This document shows, one piece after another, positions 8,307-16,843 of a stretch of DNA of 42,896 nucleotides. Position numbers and translations under genes: made by a program. How positions within the stretch are numbered: position 1 is the first letter of the stretch; the number at the start of each line of letters is the position of its first letter. Source of the stretch: Candidatus Omnitrophota bacterium (GTDB lineage: Bacteria > Omnitrophota > Omnitrophia > Omnitrophales > Aquincolibacteriaceae); contig JAUYMS010000038.1 of assembly GCA_030698625.1 (NCBI GenBank), positions 1 to 42,896 of the forward strand, given 5' to 3'. The notes under the pieces were generated by a model. The model was not told where the DNA came from. It saw nothing but the letters and a program-made list of their open reading frames with translations, and made no database searches.

Positions 8307-10662
8307 GGAGAATTCCGAGCGAAAGACGCTTGCTTTCCGAGCCCGGGCGCAGGATGGGGCCGACGCATGACGGGCATCCCTCCTGACACGGACAAGCGGC
8401 GATCAGATTTCTTGCTTCCTTAAGGAGATCGCCGTGATGCTCGAAGAGAACCGGGCTGAATCCCACGCCTCCGGGGTAGTTTTCATAGATGAACAGAGTC
8501 GGTTCGAATAACTCGACGCCGTCGAGATCCACTTGCACACCGTCTTCAGCGACAGCCTCGGTATAGCTGCCTCGATGGCCGTAGGACTGCGTCATAAACC
8601 ACTTGGCTTGGCGGTCGCCCACCGAGCGGTTGATATCGCGAAAATCGCACATGAGGAGCAGCGTCGCCATATGATGCAACGCATAACTCGTGCCGAGCAA
8701 ACCGTCAACGATCTCGGACCGCGTCAGATTCAAATCCTTGAGAACCGTACCCGCAATCGTGAACCAGTAGGCCGTCGTGTGCATCTCCTGATCGGGCAGG
8801 TCAATTTTTCCGTAACCGAGATTCTCCAGCGTATAGAACTTGATCTTTTTGAAACCGGAGATATGCGTCAGCACATGCACTTCTCCGTGTTCGGTGAGGG
8901 ATGAAGCATCGTCGCGCGAGGCAAAGATATCGAGAATCCGCACATTGGTGCTGTCGATCGCCTCGGTATAATAAATCCCGTCGGCCTTGCGGATAAAGGC
9001 CTTCTTCTCGGCAAAGTCGAGACGGTCCACAATGTAGGGGGTCTGCTCCAGCATATAGATCGCATCTTTATGCACCATAAACGGCGCGCTCGGCAGGTCA
9101 ACCTCGGCCACGGGTTTGTTTCCCTGATCCATATCGAAGATAACGACATTATCGGGATTCGCGCTCCTCAAGCTCACCTGATCGGCGGGATAGGCATCAT
9201 TCATCCAATGCCACTTGTCCCCCGAATGCCGCAGGACTTTTTCGTTTTCCAGATACTGCAGAAGTTCGATGAGATTTTCCTTCCCGAAGGATTCCCCGTC
9301 GCAAAAAGGCAGCTCGAAGGCAGCACACTTGATGTGGCTCATAAGAATAGAGAGATTGTCGGAATTAATCAGTCCGTACTCCGGCGACGCCCCGAAGAAA
9401 TAAGTCGGGTGATTGATGATGTATTGGTCGAGAGGATTGCTGCGTGCAACAAGGACAGCGACCGACTCGGTCGTCTTGCGGCCGGCCCGCCCCGCTTGCT
9501 GCCAGGTGCTGGCCACCGTGCCCGGGTAACCGGCTAAAACGGAAACGTCCAACCCGCCGATATCGATTCCAAGCTCGAGTGCGTTAGTGCTGACCACACC
9601 GCGGACCTCGCCATCGCGCAGTCCCTTTTCGATTTCACGCCGCGTATTCGGAAGATAGCCGCCGCGATAGCCGCGTATCCTGCCTTTGTCCTGAATCTTC
9701 TTTTCGAAATCGTCTTTGAGATACTTTGACAGCACCTCCACATTCAGGCGCGAGGTCGTAAAAGAGATGGTCTGCAAATCCCGCGTGATTGCCTTTTTGG
9801 CCACGGATCGCGCCACCTGCAATGAGTTGGCCCGGATACCGAGATTTTTATCGACAATCGGGGGGTTCACAAAAAAGAAAAACTTCCGGCCCCGCGGTGC
9901 ACCCGATTCGTTGATCAACTCGACATCCTGTTCAATTAAGTCCCGTGCGAGTTCTTCCGGATTGGCAATCGTCGCACTCGACAACAGAAAGAGCGGCTTG
10001 GCGCGGTAAAACGAGGCGATGCGCTTCAAGCGCCTGATAAGATTTGCCAAATGGCTGCCGAAAACGCCCCGGTAGTAATGCATTTCATCAATCACGACAA
10101 ACCGTAAATTTTCGAAAAACTCGATCCACTTTGTATGATGGGGCAAAATGCCCTGATGCAGCATATCGGGGTTCGACACCACGATGTGGGCATGGCCGCG
10201 AATGGCCTTCCGCGCATCCTGCGGCGTATCTCCGTCATAAGTGAAGCAGCGGATATCGGTTTCCAGCTGCGACGAAAGCGAATGAATTTCATCCATCTGA
10301 TCCTGGGCAAGGGCCTTGGTCGGAAAAAGATACAGGGCACGCGTGGAAGACTGCTTGAGAATGCTGTCAATGACAGGCAGATTGTAGCAAAGGGTCTTGC
10401 CCGATGCCGTCGGCGTTACGGTGACGATATTTTTCCCTGACAAAACCGCATCGACAGCGGCTCGTTGATGCGTGTACAGTTTTTCGATGCCGCGACCGCG
10501 CAGTGCGGCGACGAGAGCCGGATCCATTGCGTCGGGATAGTCAGCATACTCGGCGGGCTGTCGCTCGAGAAGCCGGAAGGCCGTTTTGCGGGGATCGTTG
10601 TGTAGGTCGCGAACCAAATCACCTACTTTTTCACTTTGGAAGACGGCTGTGGGGGTATTCAT
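8278..10662 (-). CDS. mrfA: MrfA/YprA-like DEAD/DEAH helicase with DUF1998
   Basis: This SF2 helicase is 794 aa. Motifs run in order: Q-motif region YTHQRAA (64-70), Walker A TASGKT (85-90), DEMH box (192-195), SSAT motif III, then VVSTNALELGIDIGGLD and QQAGRAGR (motif VI) in the second RecA domain. The C-terminal DUF1998 domain ends with a four-cysteine metal site, CPCQEGCPSC, near residue 760. This matches MrfA/YprA, an ATP-dependent 3'-5' helicase of the mitomycin repair pair. The partner nuclease overlaps its 3' end. The ATG has no ribosome site; TAACAT lies 6 nt upstream, 17 bp from TTGATT, which suggests a leaderless mRNA. Confidence 0.92.
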   Translation of the reverse strand: MNTPTAVFQSEKVGDLVRDLHNDPRKTAFRLLERQPAEYADYPDAMDPALVAALRGRGIEKLYTHQRAAVDAVLSGKNIVTVTPTASGKTLCYNLPVIDSILKQSSTRALYLFPTKALAQDQMDEIHSLSSQLETDIRCFTYDGDTPQDARKAIRGHAHIVVSNPDMLHQGILPHHTKWIEFFENLRFVVIDEMHYYRGVFGSHLANLIRRLKRIASFYRAKPLFLLSSATIANPEELARDLIEQDVELINESGAPRGRKFFFFVNPPIVDKNLGIRANSLQVARSVAKKAITRDLQTISFTTSRLNVEVLSKYLKDDFEKKIQDKGRIRGYRGGYLPNTRREIEKGLRDGEVRGVVSTNALELGIDIGGLDVSVLAGYPGTVASTWQQAGRAGRKTTESVAVLVARSNPLDQYIINHPTYFFGASPEYGLINSDNLSILMSHIKCAAFELPFCDGESFGKENLIELLQYLENEKVLRHSGDKWHWMNDAYPADQVSLRSANPDNVVIFDMDQGNKPVAEVDLPSAPFMVHKDAIYMLEQTPYIVDRLDFAEKKAFIRKADGIYYTEAIDSTNVRILDIFASRDDASSLTEHGEVHVLTHISGFKKIKFYTLENLGYGKIDLPDQEMHTTAYWFTIAGTVLKDLNLTRSEIVDGLLGTSYALHHMATLLLMCDFRDINRSVGDRQAKWFMTQSYGHRGSYTEAVAEDGVQVDLDGVELFEPTLFIYENYPGGVGFSPVLFEHHGDLLKEARNLIAACPCQEGCPSCVGPILRPGSESKRLSLGILHALLEPLSS

Positions 10663-10668
10663 TACGGT

Positions 10669-10697
10669 ATGTTATTCCCCTTGGCAGGGTCAATCAA
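10669..10697 (-). promoter_or_regulatory. Probable promoter of the MrfA-like helicase gene
   Basis: -35 TTGATT (10692-10697), a 17-bp spacer and -10 TAACAT (10669-10674), ending 6 nt before the ATG. The predicted transcription start is at the start codon. It lies in the 61-bp divergent gap shared with the plus-strand gene. Confidence 0.5.
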
Positions 10698-10723
10698 CTA
10701 AAAAAGCTGCCGATAGAGATTCT

Positions 10724-11362
10724 ATGCAACTCGGTTGGCTCGGCGACTTCGCTTATGTCTTAATTGTATGCTCTTACCTGGTCAAGGACATGCTTTGGCT
10801 GCGGAGCCTGGCCATCCTGGCTTCCTTATCTATGATCACCTTCAACTATTTAGTGCCGGAAACCCCACTATGGGTCATGGTGCGCTGGAATGCCGTCATG
10901 CTCCTCATTAATGTCGCGCAGATCGTCATCCTGGTCCACGAACGGCGGGGAGCCCAAATGAATGAAGAGGAAAAGGAGCTCTACACCACCCTGTTCCGGA
11001 ATATGTCGCCGGTCGAGTTCATGAAGCTGATACGCCTCGGAGATTGGGATAGGGTGCCGCGGGGGCGCGTCGTTCTCCGGGAGGGTGACAAAGTCGACCA
11101 CCTGACGCTTGTTTATAACGGGGCCATGAATATTACCCGGGAGGGACAGGAAGTCGCCACTTTAAAAGACGGCGCTTTTATCGGAGAGATGAGCTTCATC
11201 ACGGAAAAACCGGCTTCAGCAACCGTGACCGCAACGACAAACTCCCGCATTATTCAGTGGCCGAAGGACGCGCTCAATCGGCTTCTCCTGCGGAATCCGG
11301 CCATGCGAATTTCCATGCAAGCGGCTTTGGGCTCGGATATGGCAACAAAACTGGGCAGCTAA
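10724..11362 (+). CDS. Membrane protein with Popeye-like cyclic-nucleotide-binding fold
   Basis: The protein is 212 aa. About three hydrophobic segments fill residues 5-72, followed by a linker (EEEKELYTTLFRNMSPVEF) and a cNMP-binding beta-barrel (about 100-190). The layout of three helices plus this linker matches bacterial Popeye-domain proteins. In the phosphate-binding cassette, FIGEMSFITEKPASATV keeps the Gly-Glu pair but has Ala where CRP-type domains have the phosphate-binding Arg, so cAMP binding in the usual way is doubtful. It is the only confident plus-strand gene here. It is divergent from mrfA and convergent with the reductase gene, with stop codons overlapping in CTAA. A longer reading from 10586 would run into the helicase promoter. 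Confidence 0.75.
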   Translation: MQLGWLGDFAYVLIVCSYLVKDMLWLRSLAILASLSMITFNYLVPETPLWVMVRWNAVMLLINVAQIVILVHERRGAQMNEEEKELYTTLFRNMSPVEFMKLIRLGDWDRVPRGRVVLREGDKVDHLTLVYNGAMNITREGQEVATLKDGAFIGEMSFITEKPASATVTATTNSRIIQWPKDALNRLLLRNPAMRISMQAALGSDMATKLGS

Positions 11363-13491
11363 GGTTGAATCTTGGGGGTCTCTGCGATCATCGCCTTAGC
11401 GAGTTCGATGAGGTTCTTGGCGCGATCTTCGGTGGGTTCGGCGACTTTTTCGGCCTCTAACTTCTCGGAAATATGGAGCCACTTCTGGTCTGCACGTCCG
11501 GCACGGGCAAAGACATTCTCAAACTCCCAGATTGCCTGCTCGGAAGTAAACGGATCGATCAACGACGCATAAAGAACCACCCTTGCCGCGCCGGCAACCG
11601 CTTCATAGGCCTCGATCTGGGCATTGGCATACTCCTTATGCATAAAAAATGCCTCGGCCTGATGCAATCGTTCGCGGGCATCTTCCATCACCGGCGCCTT
11701 TTCCTGCACCGGCGCCCCCGCGCACTCCCCCTTGATTCCGGTACGCGTCGCAAACTTCTCATTCTCGTGACCCCAGTCCTTGTAAAAGTCGGGGTCATCT
11801 TTCATAGAAGGAATTTCCTGAAGCGGCGCAAGCAGTTCCTTAATGCGTTCCTTACCCACCCGCTTCATGCAGACACTGAAAGACTCCTCGCCCTGCTTCT
11901 CTGCGGAATACAACTCCAGGAGTTGTCCTACGACCTTCGGGCAGTTACGCGCCGGGAATTTTCCCATACGCTCCCCAAAAGCCGTATTGCCATAATCCAT
12001 GATGCCGCCCACAAAAAGTTCATGCGAGGGAACGGTATTGCCCTCTTGTTTCTGCGCTGCGCCCTGAAACCCGATATCAGCGATGCCGTGCTGGGCGCAT
12101 CCGTTCGGGCACCCCGAAACCTTCACCTTGATATTCCTGGCGAGTTCCCGGTATTTACTCAGGCCGTTATTCAGGGCCTCGGTCACACTCTGCCCAAGGC
12201 CCTTGGCCGAGGTAATTCCCAGGCGGCAGGTGTCAGCGCCCGGGCATGTGGTCGTGTCTTCAATCGTTTCTGCTCCGCTTTCGCCTAGCTTGATATCGCA
12301 GAGTGCCTTGTACAAAGCCGGCAAAGCCTTTTCGGGAGCCCACGGCAGATAGAGATTTTGCTCCATCGATACCCTGAGCTGTGAGTGCGAGAAAGTCTTT
12401 GCGACCGCAGCCAGCGAACGCGCCGTGTCGCACATGAGATCGCCTAACTTTAGGCGTACGTGCACGCCTTTGTAGCCTGCATGTTTATGCTCTTCGACAT
12501 TGTCTCTGAGCCACGCCTGGTAGCCTGGGTCTTCATCGAGCCCTGCGGGATTTTCCGGAAGGTCCGTAGGCATCGGCGGCACGGGTTTCGTGCTTCGGGC
12601 CTCTTTGAGGTAATCGTTGAATGATTCCGGCAGCATCACCTTCTTCCTTTCTTCGTCGAGTGCGGCCTTAAATTTGTCGATACCCATCTTGCGGACCAGG
12701 AACTTCATGCGTGCTGCCATACGGTTTTTGCGCTCGCCGTAGCGGTCAAACAGCCGTACGGTCGCGGCGGCAAACTCAAGCAGTTCCTCTTCGGGCAGGA
12801 ATTCGGAATAAAGGTGGCCCAGGATCGGAACACCCCCGAGTCCCCCGCCGATAAAAGTGCGGAAACCCCGGCGCTCCCGGCCTCCCTCTTGCTTGACGAC
12901 TGCCTTGAAACCAAGGTCATGAAAAAGCATGCCGGAGTCGTCTCTCTCGGTACTTTGAAACGCGATCTTGAACTTACGGCCCATGACCTGGTTGTATTTG
13001 TTGCGCACGAGAAACTCATAAAGGGCCTGGGAATGCGGTGTGGCATCAAAGGGCTCCGACGGCGCAATCCCGGCCCGGAAAGAGCACGTAACATTACGGA
13101 CGGTGTTACCGCAGGCCTCGCGCGTGGTAATGCCGGCGCCCGCGAGTTCGCGCATCATGTCGGGACATTCTTCAAGCTTGATGTAATAGATCTGGAAATC
13201 CTGGCGAGTCGTAATATGAAGGAAGCCGCTGCCGTACTTGTCGGCGACGTCGGCCAGCCGGATGAGCTGATCGGCAGAGACGGTCCCCCCCGGAATCTTG
13301 ATGCGCTGCATCTGCACGCCGTCCTGGCGTTGGTGATAAGTGCCCAGCTGCAGGCGGATCTTCTGCATCTTGATCTCACCGATCCCGCCCGCCCGGTACT
13401 TGCCGATCCACTCGGCATATTTCTGCAACTCGAGGCGTGTGGCTTCCGGCAAGGCGGAATCGTCTACTTTTTTCGGAGGTGCTTGTCCCAT
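11359..13491 (-). CDS. Siroheme sulfite/nitrite reductase with C-terminal HEPN-like domain
   Basis: This enzyme would reduce sulfite to sulfide or nitrite to ammonia with six electrons from ferredoxin. Both ferredoxin-like half-domains and both siroheme domains are present. The cluster ligands are Cys416 and Cys422 (TCPGADTC) and Cys461 and Cys465 (SGCPNGC), in the C-x5-C...C-x3-C pattern that holds the 4Fe-4S cluster bridged to siroheme. Residues 603-702 form an added helical domain (RERLHQAEAFF, YEAVAGAARVVL) that looks like a HEPN domain, giving 710 aa against about 550-600 for the plain enzyme. Sulfite or nitrite cannot be chosen from sequence alone. TATAAT lies 9 nt upstream of the ATG and there is no ribosome site. 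Confidence 0.88.
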   Translation of the reverse strand: MGQAPPKKVDDSALPEATRLELQKYAEWIGKYRAGGIGEIKMQKIRLQLGTYHQRQDGVQMQRIKIPGGTVSADQLIRLADVADKYGSGFLHITTRQDFQIYYIKLEECPDMMRELAGAGITTREACGNTVRNVTCSFRAGIAPSEPFDATPHSQALYEFLVRNKYNQVMGRKFKIAFQSTERDDSGMLFHDLGFKAVVKQEGGRERRGFRTFIGGGLGGVPILGHLYSEFLPEEELLEFAAATVRLFDRYGERKNRMAARMKFLVRKMGIDKFKAALDEERKKVMLPESFNDYLKEARSTKPVPPMPTDLPENPAGLDEDPGYQAWLRDNVEEHKHAGYKGVHVRLKLGDLMCDTARSLAAVAKTFSHSQLRVSMEQNLYLPWAPEKALPALYKALCDIKLGESGAETIEDTTTCPGADTCRLGITSAKGLGQSVTEALNNGLSKYRELARNIKVKVSGCPNGCAQHGIADIGFQGAAQKQEGNTVPSHELFVGGIMDYGNTAFGERMGKFPARNCPKVVGQLLELYSAEKQGEESFSVCMKRVGKERIKELLAPLQEIPSMKDDPDFYKDWGHENEKFATRTGIKGECAGAPVQEKAPVMEDARERLHQAEAFFMHKEYANAQIEAYEAVAGAARVVLYASLIDPFTSEQAIWEFENVFARAGRADQKWLHISEKLEAEKVAEPTEDRAKNLIELAKAMIAETPKIQP

Positions 13492-13500
13492 AGAACAGTC

Positions 13501-13506
13501 ATTATA
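13501..13506 (-). promoter_or_regulatory. -10 box close to the reductase start
   Basis: TATAAT on the minus strand, 9 nt before the ATG of the reductase gene. No strong -35 hexamer is at the right distance. It may give the reductase its own near-leaderless transcript in addition to read-through from the genes upstream. Confidence 0.4.
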
Positions 13507-13521
13507 ACGCCGGGGTCAAAT

Positions 13522-14991
13522 TTAGGCTATCCACTTCTGGCGGCGCAAAACCTCTTTGAATTTCGGCATATCCAATGACAGCGGCGGAAGATAGCTGCGC
13601 ACGAACGTGCGCTTCCACCAGTGGCCCGTACTCCTGCGCTCTTCGGCCGTCGTAAAATGGTATTCATAGAGCTCGGCCCGAATAAACTCAGGCGGCGTAT
13701 CCGGAAATGGGTTGTGATCGAGCAGGCTTAAGACCGGCCCGTCATTCTGAAGCAGTTTGGCCACCAAATTGAGGAACCAGGGGTGGTTCGTGAAGGTATT
13801 CATGGCCGCGAACCAGATCTGCCAGTCGAGCCGCCAATGATAAGGCGACATCAGGCATGGCGCACGCGCCACATTGCCCGGCTTGCACTTGAATTCGTAT
13901 TCCTTCCACACCGCAGCCGGCCCCAGCACGGGGCTGTCGGTGCCCTCGATAATGACCTCGTTACGCGTACGCGTCACACTGCCGAAGGCCCCGTAGGTGT
14001 TGACCAGATGCAATGGCGTAAAACTCGCGTTCATGAGCTGCCGCTTCGAAAAGAGATTTAGGGCCGGTGGAATACTCAAGATGACAATCAACACCGAAAG
14101 GGCAATGAGCACGCCGCGGCGCCGCCAGGAGTCGGGACGAAACTCCGGAATCCGAAGCCGCATCATCCTTGCAAGGAACCGGTCATCAAAACACGCCATC
14201 GAGATCACGATCGTGATGTAGTTGAGCCACGAGAGATTCCCGCTCAGAATCAGAATGCCCTGAAAAAGAATCGTCACGATACCGGCCGCATATCCGGCAT
14301 GCCTCGGAATAAAATAGGCCCACGGCACAATGAGCTCGACGAAGTGCGTGTAAAGCACTCCCCCTTTGTGCCAGGCTGCCGGCATTTTGTGGAAGTACCA
14401 ACTTAGGGGATTAGGAATCGGTTGCGTCTCATAGTGATAATCCATGCACGTGAGATCCCGCCAGCAGGAATCGGCGCGCAGTTTAATCATGCCTGCTCCG
14501 AACATGATCCGAAACAATACCCATCGCAGCATCCAGATCACGAGCGGCGGCGGCCGCGTGTCTGAAGACCCCATAAAAATGGCCAGAAAACCCGTTTCCA
14601 GGAGAATCGATTCCCAACCGAAGCCGTAAAAGGTCTGCCCCACATTCACAAACGATTGGTAGAAGATCCAGAGCACGGCCCACACGGCCGCTGAAAACCA
14701 CACCCCATAGGCATCTGAGAGACCGGTCAGGGCAAGAATGGCCAAGGTCAATCCGGACCAGCCGAGAATCAGGAGGGTGCGGTCGGAGGCGTCAATCCAG
14801 AAAAGGCTTGGGGCCTGCCAGAAGGAAACAACCTCCAAAAAATTCGAGACCGGATAAAGGCCGTTCTCCCCCAGGAGCGGGACGTACTGGCGGATAATAA
14901 TGAGGAACCCGATCGTATAGATAAAACCGAGTGCCCGCTGAAAACAAAAACGCGTCAGCCAGTACCCGTTCTCAGGTTTGGAATTGCTCAT
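13522..14991 (-). CDS. Lipase maturation factor (LMF1/DUF1222) family membrane protein
   Basis: The 489-aa protein has about 9-10 membrane segments and follows the LMF1 family throughout: YPVSNFLE near the N-terminus, GQTFYGFGWESILLETGFLA, FGAGMIKLRADSCWRDLTCM, then the C-terminal soluble part with FGSVTRTRNEVIIEGT and RLDWQIWFAAM. In animals LMF1 helps lipoprotein lipase fold in the ER; the role of the bacterial members is not known. No lipase gene is nearby. Its start overlaps the 3' end of the preceding unknown gene by 20 bp, and it ends 30 bp before the reductase start, so it lies inside a co-oriented gene run. Confidence 0.9.
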   Translation of the reverse strand: MSNSKPENGYWLTRFCFQRALGFIYTIGFLIIIRQYVPLLGENGLYPVSNFLEVVSFWQAPSLFWIDASDRTLLILGWSGLTLAILALTGLSDAYGVWFSAAVWAVLWIFYQSFVNVGQTFYGFGWESILLETGFLAIFMGSSDTRPPPLVIWMLRWVLFRIMFGAGMIKLRADSCWRDLTCMDYHYETQPIPNPLSWYFHKMPAAWHKGGVLYTHFVELIVPWAYFIPRHAGYAAGIVTILFQGILILSGNLSWLNYITIVISMACFDDRFLARMMRLRIPEFRPDSWRRRGVLIALSVLIVILSIPPALNLFSKRQLMNASFTPLHLVNTYGAFGSVTRTRNEVIIEGTDSPVLGPAAVWKEYEFKCKPGNVARAPCLMSPYHWRLDWQIWFAAMNTFTNHPWFLNLVAKLLQNDGPVLSLLDHNPFPDTPPEFIRAELYEYHFTTAEERRSTGHWWKRTFVRSYLPPLSLDMPKFKEVLRRQKWIA

Positions 14992-15658
14992 GGAGTTCTA
15001 TGGTGTGGTCGTCGGTGACCACATAGACCGGCACCTGCGTTTTTTCCAGAAGTTTGCGGAGCCGCTCGGTTTGTTCTTCATTGCCGAACTGAAAAATCGG
15101 TTTTTTGCCGAGATCATGAATCACCGCAATGTTTTCCCCTTCGGCCGGCATATGCCGTAAGAGACTTTTGACGTGGAGATCAAACCGACCGGTCTCTTTC
15201 AGGAACACCTCGACGTGGTGCCGGAAATCAATCTTTGCCCAATCCTCATCCACCCTCTTGTGAAAAACGGCAAACATCTGACCGTAACGGACGAGCGCCT
15301 TTTCTCCGGCCTCGAGCTTCCGCCCGTGGTTGACGAGCAACTGGCTGAATTCCGCGGGCTTAAAACTCCGGACACCTTCATTTAGGTCCGTCGAAAGCAT
15401 CTCAAATCCGAAGAGCCCTCGCAAAGACGCCGCCGCCAGCTTAATGCCCTGCTGAAGTATTTCCGAATAAGATTTCCAGGTCAGAGATTCGTCCCTGCCG
15501 ATCACGGAGGAAAAATAGAGCGCGGCTTCATTACCTTCCGAGGTAACCGTAAATTTTAGAATTTTAGGGGGAACGGCCCCTTCAAGGACGATTCGCCGAA
15601 ACGGCGGAAGGCCGCCTAAAAAACCTGCCTGTGCAAATTCAGCAATTTCTAAGGACAC
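14972..15658 (-). CDS. Unknown cytoplasmic protein between methyltransferase and LMF genes
   Basis: This 228-aa protein starts with GTG and overlaps the methyltransferase stop by 10 bp and the LMF-like start by 20 bp, so it is locked into the gene run. It has no signal peptide or membrane segment. Visible features are a beta-rich N-terminal half (KILKFTVTSEGNEAALYF), a central helical part (VRYGQMFAVFHKRVDEDWAKI) and a C-terminal alpha/beta part (ENIAVIHDLGKKPIFQF; VPVYVVTDDHTIEL) that could be a small Rossmann-like unit. I recognise no family and propose no function. Confidence 0.7.
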   Translation of the reverse strand: MSLEIAEFAQAGFLGGLPPFRRIVLEGAVPPKILKFTVTSEGNEAALYFSSVIGRDESLTWKSYSEILQQGIKLAAASLRGLFGFEMLSTDLNEGVRSFKPAEFSQLLVNHGRKLEAGEKALVRYGQMFAVFHKRVDEDWAKIDFRHHVEVFLKETGRFDLHVKSLLRHMPAEGENIAVIHDLGKKPIFQFGNEEQTERLRKLLEKTQVPVYVVTDDHTIELHEQFQT

Positions 15659-16443
15659 GGCGTTCCGTAACCGACAACGGTGGCGGGAGGCTTCATTGCG
15701 GCATCCGGAAGCCCCTGGAAAAACCCCTGTTTCCCGAGAAAGACCTCGGTCTGCAATTTATCGGCAATCGGCCATACGACGTTCAATACGACCAGGCCCA
15801 AAGCCTTCAGGTCTCTGAGAAACTGTTCCCAGTCGTAGAAGACCGCTTGCGTGGGATCCACCGCGTTGACATAGAGGCAGTGCTGATGCGGAGCAAGCAT
15901 CGGAAAAAGCCGTTTATTAAAGAAGAACCAGGTTGTCCTTGCCGCCCCCTTTAGCTTTAAGACACGGCTGATCTCATTGAGGTAGTACAGGGATTGATCG
16001 TGATACAGATGCGTGAACACAGAATTAACATTAGCGAAACTGAATTCCGCGGCTTCGGCGGGAAAGGGCAATGCCCTCTTGCGACCGCGGTTTTTTGGCG
16101 CGTAGCTGATGTGATAGATGTCGCGATAAATAAATCGAAAGTTCTTATTGTGCGGAGTCAGGTTTTTTTCACACCACCGGATCATTCCCTTCGATATGTC
16201 GATGCCGAGGTATTTCTTCGGCGGACCGTGCATCAGCATGAGCCGGCGGGCTTCGCGACCGCAGCCCGAGCCAAAATCGAAAATACTCTCGTAAGCCTCG
16301 CCCGGTTTCAAGCCTTCAAATGCAAGGTCACCCCAGATTTGACCGCCATTGGGATTATCGAAATACTTGATGTCGACACCGCCGATCATTTGCCGGTACT
16401 CCTGCGGCGGATAAGGAATCTGGTGGGCGAACACCGTATTCAT
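15649..16443 (-). CDS. SAM-dependent class I methyltransferase
   Basis: A Rossmann methyltransferase of 264 aa from the ATG at 16443. Motif I is SIFDFGSGCGREARRL, which binds SAM, followed by YLGIDISKGMIRWCEKNL (motif II acid) and a motif IV/V region around EFSFANVNSVFTHL and LNEISRVLKLKGA. The family is used on many small molecules, lipids and sugars, so the substrate is open. An extra 20 codons upstream would be read through a pair of palindromes and are not favoured. It lies 65 bp downstream of the small secreted protein gene and overlaps the next gene by 10 bp. Confidence 0.82.
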   Translation of the reverse strand: MNTVFAHQIPYPPQEYRQMIGGVDIKYFDNPNGGQIWGDLAFEGLKPGEAYESIFDFGSGCGREARRLMLMHGPPKKYLGIDISKGMIRWCEKNLTPHNKNFRFIYRDIYHISYAPKNRGRKRALPFPAEAAEFSFANVNSVFTHLYHDQSLYYLNEISRVLKLKGAARTTWFFFNKRLFPMLAPHQHCLYVNAVDPTQAVFYDWEQFLRDLKALGLVVLNVVWPIADKLQTEVFLGKQGFFQGLPDAAMKPPATVVGYGTPCP

Positions 16444-16463
16444 GACGGAACTTTCAGCGGTTG

Positions 16464-16508
16464 AAGCGAAGGACCTTCGCTTAGGGATTGGCACATGTGC
16501 CAATCCCT
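16464..16508. repeat. Two abutting perfect palindromes
   Basis: Bases 464-482 of this kilobase (16464-16482) form arms AAGCGAAGG/CCTTCGCTT about a single central base. Bases 16483-16508 form a perfect 26-bp palindrome with 13-bp arms AGGGATTGGCACA/TGTGCCAATCCCT. They touch with no spacer. They fill the space between the stop codon of the secreted protein gene and the leader of the methyltransferase gene. There is no T-run after either on the minus strand, so a classical terminator is unlikely; an RNA processing signal or operator is possible. Confidence 0.75.
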
Positions 16509-16843
16509 TAGTTCATCATGCCGGGGATGGGCGCGGTCAGAAAATTGAAGGCACCCCTAAAAAACTGTTCGAGCGTGTCCTTGGCGCCCAGGAAAACACC
16601 TTTGACGAGGCCCGTGGGGCAGTAGCCTGCATTTACCCATTCGTCGAAGGGCCGAAACATCAAATTGTAGGGCGACACGATCATCTCAACGAAGCCGTGA
16701 GATTTTTTAAAACTGGTCTCGAGGAGATAGGAATCTGTATTGCGGGTCGTTACAAAATCGTCCGGCAGCGCCATTTCATCTGCCATTACAGAACCGACTC
16801 CGAGCATCATAAAAACGATCAACAAAAAAGCGATTTTATTCAT
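16508..16843 (-). CDS. Small secreted protein
   Basis: The 111-aa protein has a Sec signal peptide (MNKIAFLLIVFMMLGVGSVMA, cleavage near residue 21) and an 90-residue mature part. The latter has VEMIVSPYNLMFRPFDEW, a GLVKGVFLGAKDTL segment and a FLTAPIPG ending. This layout recalls the small TIGR04073-type exosortase-associated proteins found in uncultured lineages, but the match is by eye only. A strong GGAGG lies 5 nt before the ATG. It heads the gene run leading to the reductase. Confidence 0.7.
   Translation of the reverse strand: MNKIAFLLIVFMMLGVGSVMADEMALPDDFVTTRNTDSYLLETSFKKSHGFVEMIVSPYNLMFRPFDEWVNAGYCPTGLVKGVFLGAKDTLEQFFRGAFNFLTAPIPGMMN

Noticed and set aside
11473-13578. Two long plus-strand frames (271 and 254 codons)
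   Set aside because: Both are antisense to the siroheme reductase, whose cluster motifs are intact.
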